A stretch of 64,000 nucleotides of DNA from JAAYJT01 sp037445555 (GTDB taxonomy: Bacteria; Bacteroidota; Bacteroidia; Bacteroidales; JAAYJT01): positions 6,729-70,728 of the forward strand of contig JBBIKG010000020.1 in NCBI GenBank assembly GCA_037445555.1, in the 5' to 3' direction. Made by a program: the position numbers and the translations under genes. Positions 16,571 to 25,551 of the stretch are shown one piece after another (within the stretch, counting starts at the first letter, position 1; each line of letters begins with the position of its first letter). A model generated the notes under the pieces. It was not told the DNA's origin and searched no databases. It was given only the letters and a program-made list of their open reading frames with translations.

Positions 16571-17083
16571 ATGAAAAACCGCATCCTCCTCATCGCTGCC
16601 TTTTTGGTTTTCGTAGCCGCAGGCGCCAGTGCCCAGTCAAAAATCAAAGTCGGCCATATTGACTTTGCAAAACTCTATGCCGAAATGCCCGGCCAGGACT
16701 CAATCAAAAAAGTCTTTCAGGAACATGCACGTTCCCTGCAGGAAACATTCAACAGCATGCAGACCGAATATCAGAACAAGCTACAGGATTATCAGTCGAA
16801 CATGGCAACCATGTCGAACCTGATACGACAGAATAAGGAGCGCGAGCTGATGGATATTCAAACCCGCTTGGAAAATTTTCGCAACCAGGCTGAGGAAGAT
16901 CTTCAGGCAAAGGAGCTTGAGTTGTCAAAACCCATCATTGATAAGGCCCGCGCCGCCATCCGCGATATTGCCAAAGAAAACGGCTACACCTTCATTCTTA
17001 ACAATACAGAGAGCATGATTTTATATGCTGAGCCAACGGATGACATCACCCCGCTGGTGAAGAAAAAGCTCGGGATAAAATAA
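16571..17083 (+). CDS. OmpH/Skp family periplasmic chaperone (second copy)
   Basis: 170 residues with a clear signal peptide (MKNRILLIAAFLVFVAAGAS). The mature start KIKVGHIDFAKLYAEMPGQD is the Skp strand, then a helical arm (about 45-120) and the closing block NGYTFILNNTESMILY. It is divergent in sequence from the copy just upstream, which suggests an old duplication with separate clients or a hetero-oligomer. A separate -7 element precedes it and a strong hairpin terminator follows 27 bases after the stop. Confidence 0.88.
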   Translation: MKNRILLIAAFLVFVAAGASAQSKIKVGHIDFAKLYAEMPGQDSIKKVFQEHARSLQETFNSMQTEYQNKLQDYQSNMATMSNLIRQNKERELMDIQTRLENFRNQAEEDLQAKELELSKPIIDKARAAIRDIAKENGYTFILNNTESMILYAEPTDDITPLVKKKLGIK

Positions 17084-17109
17084 TTTAACTTTCATTCAAC
17101 AACTCAGAT

Positions 17110-17144
17110 AGGCTGGCATCGCAGGGATGCCAGCCTTTGTTGTT
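17110..17144 (+). terminator. rho-independent terminator after the second skp gene
   Basis: A perfect 11-base stem (17110-17120 with 17126-17136) around the loop GCAGG is followed by a T-rich run (TTGTTGTTTT). It ends the uppS-bamA-skp-skp transcript. Confidence 0.85.
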
Positions 17145-17587
17145 TTATGCATCAGCCACGTGTGCAGGCTTGCCTGTACTTTGGCCACATAAAGACAGAG
17201 TATTTGCCTGGGAATTTAATTGGAACTTCTACTCTTGGGAATGACCGCTAACTGGGCGGGCAGGTAGCTGCTGTTGCAGCCCATCGGTTAGGTGTAAAGA
17301 TACAAAGTAGATATGAAGAAACAACAAAGACATAGATTCAGGTTTGGGGCTGCAATGGCAGACCACGTGCCGGTTAAAAGCAGTTGCGGGGGTTTTCTGA
17401 TGCGGGTATAAGGTACGGCTGCCTTGTAAGCCATCCTACATTCCCCCCCATTAACGGCAATTGCGGGGCCTTGGGCCCTGGCCGAAGGCTTTGGACTTTG
17501 GGCTGGAGGTGTTTGTAGTTATCGTAAATTTCTTTTTACGGTCAGGATCTTGCCGGGGGCGAAAAGTGTTGAAAGGTGTTTTGAACC

Positions 17588-17632
17588 TAACACAAGAGGC
17601 TGGCATCGCAGGGATGCCAGCCTCTTGTGTTA
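17588..17632. repeat. long perfect hairpin sharing its core with the terminator at 17110
   Basis: Twenty-base perfect arms (17588-17607 and 17613-17632) surround the loop GCAGG. The central 27 bases are identical to the hairpin at 17110-17136. It lies 16 bases past the stop of the minus-strand metallopeptidase gene and may terminate that transcript, although no long T run follows on either strand. Confidence 0.7.
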
Positions 17633-17648
17633 AAGAATAGCCTTCAGG

Positions 17649-18332
17649 TTAGTCACGCCGGCCACCCATAAAGATGGAAATGTAGTACAGCAATGTTGCC
17701 AGCGATGCCAGTGCGGCAACCACGTAGGTGTAGGCTGCCCAGCGCAAGGCTTCCTGGGCCTTGGGATGACTTTGACCTGTGGTGATGCCTGAAGTGTTCA
17801 GCCAGGCCAACGCCCTACGGCTGGCGTCAATCTCAACCGGAAGGGTGATGAAGCTGAACAGGGTCATGGTGGCAAACATCAGGATGCCTATCAATAAAAG
17901 GGCAGGAAAGGTTTGCATGAGTAAAATTCCTGCCAGCAAAATCCATTGCACCCAGCGCGAAGTGAGATTCACCACAGGAACAAGGGTTGAGCGCATCTGT
18001 AGCCAGGTGTAGGCATGGGCATGCTGCACGGCATGTCCGCACTCGTGGGCAGCAACCGCAGCAGCCGCCACATTACGCCCTTCATATACTTCGGGACTCA
18101 GGTTCACGGTCTTATTAACCGGATTGTAGTGGTCGGTAAGGTGGCCGGGCACCGATACTACCTTCACATCGGTAACACCCAACTGCGACAGCATTCTTTC
18201 TGCTACCTCGCGTCCGCTAAGGCCGCCATTTACAGGTATGGAAGAAAAAGCCTTGAACTTGGCTTTCAGCTGCGCACCGATCAGCCAGCTTATTATGGCA
18301 AAAACGATAAAAATGATATAAATAGGCGCCAT
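17649..18332 (-). CDS. YugP-type neutral zinc metallopeptidase
   Basis: A membrane-embedded protein of 227 residues with an N-terminal membrane span (about 3-20), the zinc-binding HECGH motif (96-100) in AAVAAHECGHAVQHA, and three further hydrophobic segments in the second half. It matches the Zn-dependent YugP family, whose substrates are not established. The region before the motif has the conserved VPGHLTDHYNPVNKTVNLS block. It stands alone between the hairpin spacer and the carbonic anhydrase gene. A membrane-protein quality-control role is possible by analogy with HtpX but is not shown. Confidence 0.88.
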   Translation of the reverse strand: MAPIYIIFIVFAIISWLIGAQLKAKFKAFSSIPVNGGLSGREVAERMLSQLGVTDVKVVSVPGHLTDHYNPVNKTVNLSPEVYEGRNVAAAAVAAHECGHAVQHAHAYTWLQMRSTLVPVVNLTSRWVQWILLAGILLMQTFPALLLIGILMFATMTLFSFITLPVEIDASRRALAWLNTSGITTGQSHPKAQEALRWAAYTYVVAALASLATLLYYISIFMGGRRD

Positions 18333-18458
18333 ATGATTCTGTTTTTTTAAGATTTAATAATTCTATTGTTTCAGGAGCCTTTCCTGTTAATTATGTGAAC
18401 ACAAACAACCTGCCAAACCGTCCTCCAGGAGTTAAAACGCCAAAATGTCAGAAATGTT

Positions 18459-18989
18459 TCATCGATCGCCTGCCTCTTCATCATACCAGCCAGCGTAAAA
18501 AGAATAGCTTTCAGCTATGCGCCTCACCTGCCCTTCGAGCAGAGATGTCTCAACCGATTTTACACGCCTGGCGGGCACGCCGGCATATACGCTGCCGCTT
18601 TCAACCAGGGTATTTTCCAGCACTACCGAACCGGCCGCTATCACCGAGTTGCTCTCAATCACCGCATTGTCCATAATGATGGCACCCATGCCAACCAGCA
18701 CATTGTCATGGATAGTACAGCCATGCACGATGGCATTATGTGCGATGGAAACGTTGTTTCCGATCGAAACGGGAGCTTTTTCGTAGGTACAGTGTATAAT
18801 GGCCCCGTCCTGGATATTTACGTTGTGGCCAATGCGGATGTAGTGCACATCGCCGCGCACGACGGCATTGAACCATACACTGCATCCATTGCCCATCACC
18901 ACATCGCCTATAACGGTGGCATTCTCGGCCAGGTAACAGTTTTTCCCAAATCTGGGGCGATGCCCTCTAACCTCCTTTATTAACGCCAT
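18459..18989 (-). CDS. gamma-carbonic anhydrase family protein
   Basis: A left-handed beta-helix protein of 176 residues built from hexapeptide repeats (ATVIGD, VHYIRIGHN, VSIGNN). The three zinc-binding histidines of the gamma class are present: H66 (AIIHCT), H84 (IAHN) and H89 (VHGC). It may hydrate CO2 or, like many YrdA-type members, have weak or other activity. The start at 18989 is chosen because the longer frame to 19022 overlaps sucB. It follows sucB by 22 bases and is probably in the same operon, placing a CO2-handling candidate next to a CO2-releasing dehydrogenase. Confidence 0.87.
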   Translation of the reverse strand: MALIKEVRGHRPRFGKNCYLAENATVIGDVVMGNGCSVWFNAVVRGDVHYIRIGHNVNIQDGAIIHCTYEKAPVSIGNNVSIAHNAIVHGCTIHDNVLVGMGAIIMDNAVIESNSVIAAGSVVLENTLVESGSVYAGVPARRVKSVETSLLEGQVRRIAESYSFYAGWYDEEAGDR

Positions 18990-19011
18990 ATTTAATTTTT
19001 TACGGACATAA

Positions 19012-20277
19012 TCAGAGACCAAGCAATTCTTTTATCGGGTCGTTACCGCCGAAAAGCAGCTTTGCCGGATCTTCGATCATTTCTTTGACTTTTACCAAGA
19101 AGCCCACCGATTCGCGTCCATCAATCACCCGGTGGTCATAAGATAATGCAATATACATCATTGGCCTGATTTCGACTTTTCCATTCACAGCAAAAGGACG
19201 ATCGACAATGTTATGCATGCCCAGGATGGCACTCTGAGGCGGATTGAGGATCGGTGTTGACAACAACGAACCAAATACTCCTCCGTTGGTGATAGTAAAA
19301 GTTCCTCCGGTCATCTCCTCAAGGGTGATCTTATTGTCGCGGGCTTTAGCGGCCAATTCCTTGATACGTTGCTCAATCTGAGCGATGCTCAGGCTTTCGG
19401 CATTTCTTACCACAGGCACCACCAGTCCTTTTGGTGCGCTCACGGCAATGCCAATATCCACATAGGAGTGGGTAATCATTTCATCGCCATCGATCATGGC
19501 ATTCACCTGAGGGTAGTGACGCATGGCTTCGGCTGAGGCTTTGGCAAAAAACGAAACAAATCCCATTCCCACACCGTGTTTGGCTTTAAAACTGTCGCCA
19601 AACATATTTTTAAGCCCGATGATCCGGCTCATATCCACCTCATTGAATGTGGTTAGCATGGCAGTTTCCTGCTTCACGGCCACAAGGCGCTGGGCCAGTT
19701 TCAGGCGCAGGGTCGAAAGCTTTTTTCGTTCCGCATCCCTGGGCAGCAGCCTGTTTTCAGGTGTAGCGGCGGGTTTTGGTTTTTCCGAGATGTACTCGAG
19801 CACATCGGCTTTCGAAATGCGCAGAAAATGACCCGTCAGTTCTTTTTTATCAATCTTGTGCTCTGACATAAGTTTTTGTGCCAGAGGCGAAATGATTACC
19901 GGCAGGTCGTCTGCAATGGGCGGTTCGGGAGCGGTGGTGGCAGGTGCGCCTTCCTGAACGGGTTCGGCTGATGGTTTTACCAAGGGCTGGTCAGGTAGCG
20001 TTGCAGATGTCGCGCCGATTGCAGCTTCTTCTCTTCTTGCTGCCTCAGTATTGATGGTAGCAATCACTGATCCTACCTTAATGGTTTCGCCCTGACCGAC
20101 CAGCAGGGTAATAATGCCCGACCGCGGTGCGCTGATGGCTAGAGTGGCTTTATCCGAATCAATTTCGGCAATATCACTGTCTTTTTCAACATAGTCGCCG
20201 TTTCCGACGATCCACGATGCCAGCTGAACCTCGGTAATACTCTCGCCGGGACTTGGAACTTTAATCTCTATAACCAT
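19012..20277 (-). CDS. sucB: dihydrolipoyllysine succinyltransferase, E2 of 2-oxoglutarate dehydrogenase
   Basis: The 421-residue E2 starts MVIEIKVPSPGESI and has one lipoyl domain (about 1-80; lipoylated lysine in EIDSDKATL), an Ala/Pro-rich linker, a peripheral-subunit-binding domain (about 120-160; ISPLAQKLMSEHKID) and a catalytic domain ending in the CoA-transferase motif SYDHRVIDGRE. It passes the succinyl group from E1 to CoA. The frame continues upstream to 20364 but that part overlaps sucA and has no family match. It sits 31 bases after sucA. The E3 gene (lpd) is not in the window. Confidence 0.95.
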   Translation of the reverse strand: MVIEIKVPSPGESITEVQLASWIVGNGDYVEKDSDIAEIDSDKATLAISAPRSGIITLLVGQGETIKVGSVIATINTEAARREEAAIGATSATLPDQPLVKPSAEPVQEGAPATTAPEPPIADDLPVIISPLAQKLMSEHKIDKKELTGHFLRISKADVLEYISEKPKPAATPENRLLPRDAERKKLSTLRLKLAQRLVAVKQETAMLTTFNEVDMSRIIGLKNMFGDSFKAKHGVGMGFVSFFAKASAEAMRHYPQVNAMIDGDEMITHSYVDIGIAVSAPKGLVVPVVRNAESLSIAQIEQRIKELAAKARDNKITLEEMTGGTFTITNGGVFGSLLSTPILNPPQSAILGMHNIVDRPFAVNGKVEIRPMMYIALSYDHRVIDGRESVGFLVKVKEMIEDPAKLLFGGNDPIKELLGL

Positions 20278-20308
20278 GGTATTGAAATTTGAAGCTGTTA
20301 AAAGTTGA

Positions 20309-23116
20309 CTATTGCGTGACGACATCTTCAATAACGTAGGGCGGTCTCCACTCCTCGGGAGCACAAAGCATTTTGCAGGCTACACCAGCCCTGGGGCACA
20401 CGCATTCTCCAAAGGCTTTTTCCACAACTTTTCGCTGACGCAGGTTATGCAGATGCACCGACCCCGTGGCAGGGCTTCCGCTTTCGGGTCTTGATACCCG
20501 AAGCAGCTCAATATGCCTGAACTGCCTCGAAATGAAGGTCCAGGCACCCATGTTGGCGGGCTCTTCCTGAACCCATGCATATACCTCGGCCGTCTTGTAC
20601 TTGTTGATCAGTGCATTCAGCTGTTTCGTGGGAAACGGATATAACTGCTCGAGCCGTATGATTGCGGTATCCCTTCGCCCTGACCTTTCCCTTTCTTCCG
20701 CCAGGTCGTAATACACTTTGCCTGAGCAAAATATGACGCGTTTGATATTTTCCGGATCGGCCGATGCATCGTCAATAACTTCGGCAAAACTTCCCGCAGT
20801 AAAATCGCTCAGAAGAGAAACACATTTGGGGTGCCTGAGCAGGCTTTTGGGTGTAAATACCACCAGCGGTTTCCGGTATTCAGTTTTAACCTGTCGTCGG
20901 AGCAGGTGGAAGAAATTGGCCGGTGTGGTGCAGTTTGCAATCATCATATTATTGTCGGCACATAACGAAAGAAACCTTTCCAGTCGTGCGCTGCTGTGCT
21001 CAGGTCCCTGGCCTTCGTAGCCATGAGGCAGAAGCATCACAAGGGCATTCATGAGCCGCCATTTTTCTTCGGCACTGCTAATGTACTGGTCGATGATAAT
21101 CTGGGCGCTGTTGGCAAAATCGCCGAACTGAGCTTCCCATATTACCAGGCTGTTAGGAGCACCGAGTGAGTATCCGTATTCGAATCCCAGCACCCCATAC
21201 TCCGAAAGGAGTGAATTGTACACCTCAAACTTTGCCTGGCCTTCATCAAGATGAGACAGAGGAACGTATTTCTGTTCCGAATCCTCTATGGTCAGTACGG
21301 CATGTCGATGCGAGAATGTGCCACGTTCCACATCCTGTCCGCTGAGCCGCACGGGGATTCCTTCGTTGAGCAGGGTGGCATAAGCCATAAGTTCGGCCAT
21401 ACCCCAGTCGAGCTTTCCGGCGGGGGCCAGCATATTACGTCTGTCTTCAAGCAGGCGGATAATTTTTCTGTTAAGAGGAAGATTGACAGTAGCTTCGGTG
21501 AGGCGTTGCCCCAGATGATTCAATCTTTGCTCATCAACTCCTGTTTCGATGGAATGGTTAAAATCATTTTCATGGGCAGGTCGGATACCCTCCCAGATAT
21601 GCCTGAAAAAAGGAGTTACTCTGGCCTTTTCAAGTTGTTGTGAACGGGCGAGGGCTTCCTCAAACATCTCGTTTGTGGAAGTTTCAAGCGTTGAGATATT
21701 CCTTTCGGTGATTACCTGCTGCTGCAAGAGTTTGTTGCTGTAAATCCGGAACGGGTCGGGATGTTGCTCTATAGTTTTGTAAAGCACAGGCTGAGTGAAT
21801 CGGGGCTCATCTCCCTCATTATGGCCATGTCTGCGATAACAGAGTATATCGACAAAAACATCCTGATTGAATTTGGCCCTGAAATCCATGGCAAGCTGAA
21901 TGGTATAGACCACGGCTTCGGCATCGTCGCCATTCACATGGAACACTGGCGACTGAATGGTTTTAGCCACATCTGTGCAATAGATGCTGGTGCGCGCATC
22001 GAGGTAGTTGGTGGTAAAGCCAATCTGGTTGTTAATGACGAGATGAATCGTGCCTCCGGTTTTATACCCATTGAGCCCCGACATCTGGAGCACCTCATAA
22101 ACGATGCCTTGGCCGGCAATGGATGCGTCGCCATGAATGAGGATAGGGACAACCTTATTGTAATCGCCCTCGTATTTCCGATCAACGAGCGAGCGGGCTA
22201 TCCCCTCAACCACCGGATTGACTGCTTCGAGATGCGAAGGGTTTGGGCTGAGGGAAAGTGTTACCCGTTTTCCACCGGCTGTATTACGTACCGATGTGTA
22301 GCCCTGGTGGTATTTGACATCGCCCAGCAAGGCCTCGTCATCGTATTGTTTATGCTGAAACTCATTGAAAATATCATGGTAGGGCTTTTGCATGACGTTG
22401 GCCAGGGTATTCAGTCTGCCGCGGTGAGCCATTCCGATAACAAACTCTTCGGCACCCAGTTTAGCCCCTTGTTCAACCACGGCATCGAGTGAAGGGATAA
22501 GCGACTCCGCACCTTCGAGCGAAAACCTTTTCTGACCCGTAAATTTGCGGTGGAGAAATTTTTCAAACAACACTGCCTGAGCCAGTTTATTCAGGATGGC
22601 CTTTTTTTCTGCATGGGAATAGGCAGGTGTGTTTTGGGTCTGTTCCATCCTCTCACGCAGCCAGGCACTCACCGCCTTGTTACGAATAAACATGTATTCG
22701 GCCCCTATGCTCTGGCAATATGTTTGTTCGAGCCGTGCCAGGATATTGCGCAGACTGGCCACACCTAACCCTATTTCCGAGCCTGCCTCAAACACCCTGT
22801 CCAGATCTGTTTTCGCGAGTCCAAAATTCTCAATATCCAAGGTTGGCGTGTATTTCCGACGCTGCCTCACCGGATTGGTTTTGGTGAACAGGTGCCCACG
22901 TGAACGGTATTCGTTGATGAGGTTGAGAACCTTGAATTCATCCGACATCACACTTGGCTTTCCTGCCTTGAATGGGAAATGTCTTAAGGCGAATTCAAAC
23001 CCTTCGAAAAACTGCCGCCACCCCGAGTCAACCGAGGCAGGATCCTGCATAAACTGCTGATAAAGTTGTTCAACGGCGGCTGGTTCGGCATTCGACAGGT
23101 AAGAATGTTTGTCCAT
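20309..23116 (-). CDS. sucA: 2-oxoglutarate dehydrogenase E1 component
   Basis: A 935-residue thiamine-diphosphate enzyme that decarboxylates 2-oxoglutarate and succinylates the lipoyl group of SucB. The family N-terminus (YLSNAEPAAVEQLYQQFMQDP) is present, as are GMAHRGRLNTLANV, the TPP-site HGDASIAGQGIVYEVLQ...VINNQIGFTT, and the C-terminal transketolase-like part (RRHGHNEGDEP, GQDVERGTFSHRHAV, LLPHGYEGQGPEHSSAR). The ATG at 23116 is preferred to the one at 23149. It is the first gene of the sucA-sucB-carbonic anhydrase set, with a -7 element about 90 bases upstream. Confidence 0.96.
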   Translation of the reverse strand: MDKHSYLSNAEPAAVEQLYQQFMQDPASVDSGWRQFFEGFEFALRHFPFKAGKPSVMSDEFKVLNLINEYRSRGHLFTKTNPVRQRRKYTPTLDIENFGLAKTDLDRVFEAGSEIGLGVASLRNILARLEQTYCQSIGAEYMFIRNKAVSAWLRERMEQTQNTPAYSHAEKKAILNKLAQAVLFEKFLHRKFTGQKRFSLEGAESLIPSLDAVVEQGAKLGAEEFVIGMAHRGRLNTLANVMQKPYHDIFNEFQHKQYDDEALLGDVKYHQGYTSVRNTAGGKRVTLSLSPNPSHLEAVNPVVEGIARSLVDRKYEGDYNKVVPILIHGDASIAGQGIVYEVLQMSGLNGYKTGGTIHLVINNQIGFTTNYLDARTSIYCTDVAKTIQSPVFHVNGDDAEAVVYTIQLAMDFRAKFNQDVFVDILCYRRHGHNEGDEPRFTQPVLYKTIEQHPDPFRIYSNKLLQQQVITERNISTLETSTNEMFEEALARSQQLEKARVTPFFRHIWEGIRPAHENDFNHSIETGVDEQRLNHLGQRLTEATVNLPLNRKIIRLLEDRRNMLAPAGKLDWGMAELMAYATLLNEGIPVRLSGQDVERGTFSHRHAVLTIEDSEQKYVPLSHLDEGQAKFEVYNSLLSEYGVLGFEYGYSLGAPNSLVIWEAQFGDFANSAQIIIDQYISSAEEKWRLMNALVMLLPHGYEGQGPEHSSARLERFLSLCADNNMMIANCTTPANFFHLLRRQVKTEYRKPLVVFTPKSLLRHPKCVSLLSDFTAGSFAEVIDDASADPENIKRVIFCSGKVYYDLAEERERSGRRDTAIIRLEQLYPFPTKQLNALINKYKTAEVYAWVQEEPANMGAWTFISRQFRHIELLRVSRPESGSPATGSVHLHNLRQRKVVEKAFGECVCPRAGVACKMLCAPEEWRPPYVIEDVVTQ

Positions 23117-23208
23117 AACAATTCGTGTTTTATTCCCATACGCCTGCATCAGGCCTAATCAATGTTATAATCTGATGACAGCAACAAATTTTTAGCGTCT
23201 GTCTGTTA

Positions 23209-23216
23209 CAAAGTTA
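23209..23216 (-). promoter_or_regulatory. Bacteroidota -7 element for sucA
   Basis: TAACTTTG on the minus strand, 92 bases before the sucA ATG. Confidence 0.45.
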
Positions 23217-23279
23217 AGATACAATCCGTTCGCCAGCTTGCATAAAACAACAACTAAGTTATTCAAAGGTTGCGGAAAA

Positions 23280-23318
23280 AAAGAAAAAGAGGTCGTCCGC
23301 AGGGATCGACCTCTTTAA
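23280..23318 (-). terminator. rho-independent terminator after the ferredoxin gene
   Basis: A 10-base stem (23286-23295 with 23307-23316) is followed on the minus strand by a T-rich run. Its loop contains CGCAGGGAT, a 9-base word also found in the two hairpins at 17110 and 17588. Confidence 0.75.
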
Positions 23319-23338
23319 AGTGAGTTAATGTTTGATAA

Positions 23339-23506
23339 TTATGCGGGATGGATGGCCTCTACCGGGCAAACATCGGCGCAAGCGCCACAGTCGGTGCAGA
23401 TGTCAGGATCAATCACATAGATATCACCTTCTGAAATAGCATCAACGGGACATTCATCAATGCAGGTTCCGCAAGCGGTGCAGTCGTCATTAATTACGTA
23501 AGCCAT
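23339..23506 (-). CDS. two-cluster [4Fe-4S] ferredoxin
   Basis: A 55-residue clostridial-type 2[4Fe-4S] ferredoxin with CTACGTCIDECP and CTDCGACADVCP, giving eight cysteines in two CxxCxxCxxxCP motifs. It is a soluble low-potential electron carrier. The start at 23506 is chosen because a -7 element at 23549-23556 rules out the longer frame starting at 23551. It lies between sucA and the divergent korAB pair; the latter is a ferredoxin-dependent enzyme, so this ferredoxin is a likely redox partner. Its own promoter and terminator make it a single-gene transcript. Confidence 0.95.
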   Translation of the reverse strand: MAYVINDDCTACGTCIDECPVDAISEGDIYVIDPDICTDCGACADVCPVEAIHPA

Positions 23507-23548
23507 GATTATTCGTTTTTTGAGTTGGTAATCTGTTGAATTCTGATG

Positions 23549-23556
23549 CAAATATA
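23549..23556 (-). promoter_or_regulatory. Bacteroidota -7 element for the ferredoxin gene
   Basis: TATATTTG on the minus strand, 42 bases before the chosen ATG. Confidence 0.55.
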
Positions 23557-23666
23557 GAACTAATTTTTTCGATACGATGAGGTGGCGCTACTTTAGAATC
23601 AGTATAAATAACCGGAATTTTCAAACCCGCCGGCGGCCATGCTACCAAAGATACAAGCAAAACAGT

Positions 23667-23674
23667 TACATTTG
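23667..23674 (+). promoter_or_regulatory. Bacteroidota -7 element for korAB
   Basis: TACATTTG, 26 bases before the korA ATG and divergent from the ferredoxin promoter. Confidence 0.55.
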
Positions 23675-23700
23675 CAGCCGAATAATCCAAATCCCTCATT

Positions 23701-25551
23701 ATGAGCAATAAGAAAGATTCTAAGACGATCCATAAAGAGGATGTAGTCATAAAATTTGTTGGCGACTCGGGAGATGGCATGCAGCTTACCGGAACTCTTT
23801 TTTCGGATGCATCGGCTCTTGCGGGTTACGATCTGGCTACTTTTCCTGACTATCCGGCCGAGATCAGGGCCCCGCAAAACACCATTGCCGGGGTTTCGGG
23901 ATTTCAGGTGCATCTGGGAGAAAAGAAAATTTACACCTCGGGTGATCTTTGCGATGTGCTGGTGGCCATGAACCCCGCCTCGTTGCGCTCGAACCTGAAG
24001 TGGGCCAAGCTTGGGGCGACTATCATCATCGACCTCGACGCCTTTGATGAAAAGGCCATCGAAAGAGCCGGATACAAAGCCAATCCGCTGACCGACGGCA
24101 GCCTGGGTAAGTACAATCTGATTAAAGCACCTATTACTTCCATCACCCGCATCAGCCTCGCCGAAGTTGAAATTGGCGCAAAAGCCGTTGAAAAAACCCG
24201 CAACATGTTTGCTCTTGGCATCGTATTCTTTATTTTCAACCAGGGTTTGCAGCACACCTTTAATTACATCGAAGAAAAGTTTTCCAAAAATCCGCTTGTA
24301 GTGCAAGCCAACAAAATTGTGTTGCAGGCGGGTTATAACTACGCCGAAACGGTCGAGGCACTCGAGTCACGCATCGAGATGGCTCCCGCCGAACTGCCTA
24401 AGGGACGCTACAGAAATATTACGGGCAACGTAGCCACCGCCTGGGGTTTGCTGGCCGCAAGCGAGCGCTCTGGCCGCCCGTTGTTCCTGGGATCCTATCC
24501 CATTACGCCTGCCACCGAAATTCTTATTGAAATGGCCAGGCACAAGTCCTTGGGCGCCAAAGTGTTTCAGGCTGAGGATGAAATTGCCGGTATCTGTTCG
24601 GCTATCGGAGCCGCATATGCCGGTTCTATGGCCTGCACTACCACTTCAGGCCCCGGGCTCTCGCTCAAGAGCGAGGCGTTGGGCCTGGCCGTGATTACCG
24701 AACTACCTTTGGTGATAGTGGACGTGCAGCGTGGAGGTCCATCCACAGGGCTGCCCACAAAATCGGAGCAGGCTGACCTGCTACAGGCGCTGTATGGCCG
24801 CAACGGTGAAGCTCCGCTTATTGTCATTGCCGCCTCCTCTCCGGCCAATTGTTTTGATTACGCCTATATCTCAGCTAAATTATCGATGGAGCATATGACA
24901 CCGGTAATCCTGCTAACTGACGGAAACCTCGGAAACGGATCGCAGTTGTTCCGCATTCCGAAAACTTCCGACCTGCCCCCAATCAATCCGCCGTTGGCAA
25001 AGCCAAACACAGATTACAAGCCATATCGTCGTGATGCCGAAACGCTGGTGCGCGAATGGGCATTGCCCGGAACCGAAGGGCTAAGACACCGAATAGGCGG
25101 TTTAGAGAAAGAAAACATACACGGCAACGTAACCACTGATCCACACAACCACCAACTCATGGTGAGCCTGCGTCAGCAAAAAGTGGATAAAGTGGCTGAT
25201 TTCATCCCCGAACAGCAGGTGACAGGAGACGATGAAGCTGAATTGCTGGTTGTCAGCTGGGGCAGCACCGAAGGCGCCGTGCTGACCGCCGTTCAGGAAT
25301 TACAGAAAGAAGGCATGAGCATCAGTCATGCACATTTCCATTATATCATGCCCCTGCCAAAAAACACGGCAGCGGTGTTTGGTCGTTATAAAAAAATCAT
25401 GGTCTGTGAACTGAACATGGGACAGTTTGCCGGATACCTTCGCATGCAGCACCCGCAGTTCAACTATTTGCAATACAACAAGTTACAATGTCTTCCGTTC
25501 ATGGTTCACGAGTTGAAGGAGGAATTTATTAAAATTCTGGAGGTGAAATGA
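23701..25551 (+). CDS. korA: 2-oxoglutarate:ferredoxin oxidoreductase, fused gamma-alpha subunit
   Basis: This 616-residue chain joins the gamma domain (about 15-200; VVIKFVGDSGDGMQLTG, TFPDYPAEIRAPQNT) to the alpha domain (about 235-600; LGSYPITPATEI, FQAEDEIAGICSAIGAAYAG, TTTSGPGLSLK, DVQRGGPSTGLPTK). With KorB it interconverts 2-oxoglutarate plus CoA and succinyl-CoA plus CO2 using ferredoxin, instead of the lipoyl route of SucAB. The gene ends in an ATGA overlap with korB. A related 2-ketoacid specificity cannot be excluded from sequence alone, but this two-subunit form with a fused gamma domain is usually the 2-oxoglutarate enzyme in this phylum. Confidence 0.9.
   Translation: MSNKKDSKTIHKEDVVIKFVGDSGDGMQLTGTLFSDASALAGYDLATFPDYPAEIRAPQNTIAGVSGFQVHLGEKKIYTSGDLCDVLVAMNPASLRSNLKWAKLGATIIIDLDAFDEKAIERAGYKANPLTDGSLGKYNLIKAPITSITRISLAEVEIGAKAVEKTRNMFALGIVFFIFNQGLQHTFNYIEEKFSKNPLVVQANKIVLQAGYNYAETVEALESRIEMAPAELPKGRYRNITGNVATAWGLLAASERSGRPLFLGSYPITPATEILIEMARHKSLGAKVFQAEDEIAGICSAIGAAYAGSMACTTTSGPGLSLKSEALGLAVITELPLVIVDVQRGGPSTGLPTKSEQADLLQALYGRNGEAPLIVIAASSPANCFDYAYISAKLSMEHMTPVILLTDGNLGNGSQLFRIPKTSDLPPINPPLAKPNTDYKPYRRDAETLVREWALPGTEGLRHRIGGLEKENIHGNVTTDPHNHQLMVSLRQQKVDKVADFIPEQQVTGDDEAELLVVSWGSTEGAVLTAVQELQKEGMSISHAHFHYIMPLPKNTAAVFGRYKKIMVCELNMGQFAGYLRMQHPQFNYLQYNKLQCLPFMVHELKEEFIKILEVK

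Larger units (their letters stand above)
17084..17648. other. 565-base gene-free spacer
   Basis: No plausible coding region is visible on either strand. It starts and ends with two hairpins sharing an identical 27-base core. Between them lies sequence with skewed, G-rich patches (around 17460-17510, repeating TTGGG and GGGC words). I see no tRNA, promoter or mobile-element ends in it. Confidence 0.7.

Noticed and set aside
17110..17632. Paired hairpins as a CRISPR array or integration sites
   Set aside because: Only two copies occur, almost 480 bases apart and palindromic, with no spacers, integrase or target duplication.
17649..18332. Metallopeptidase as HtpX
   Set aside because: The zinc motif is HECGH in a YugP-type context and the length and surrounding blocks match YugP, not HtpX.
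21761..22492. 243-residue open frame opposite sucA
   Set aside because: It lies wholly within sucA on the other strand and shows no family similarity.
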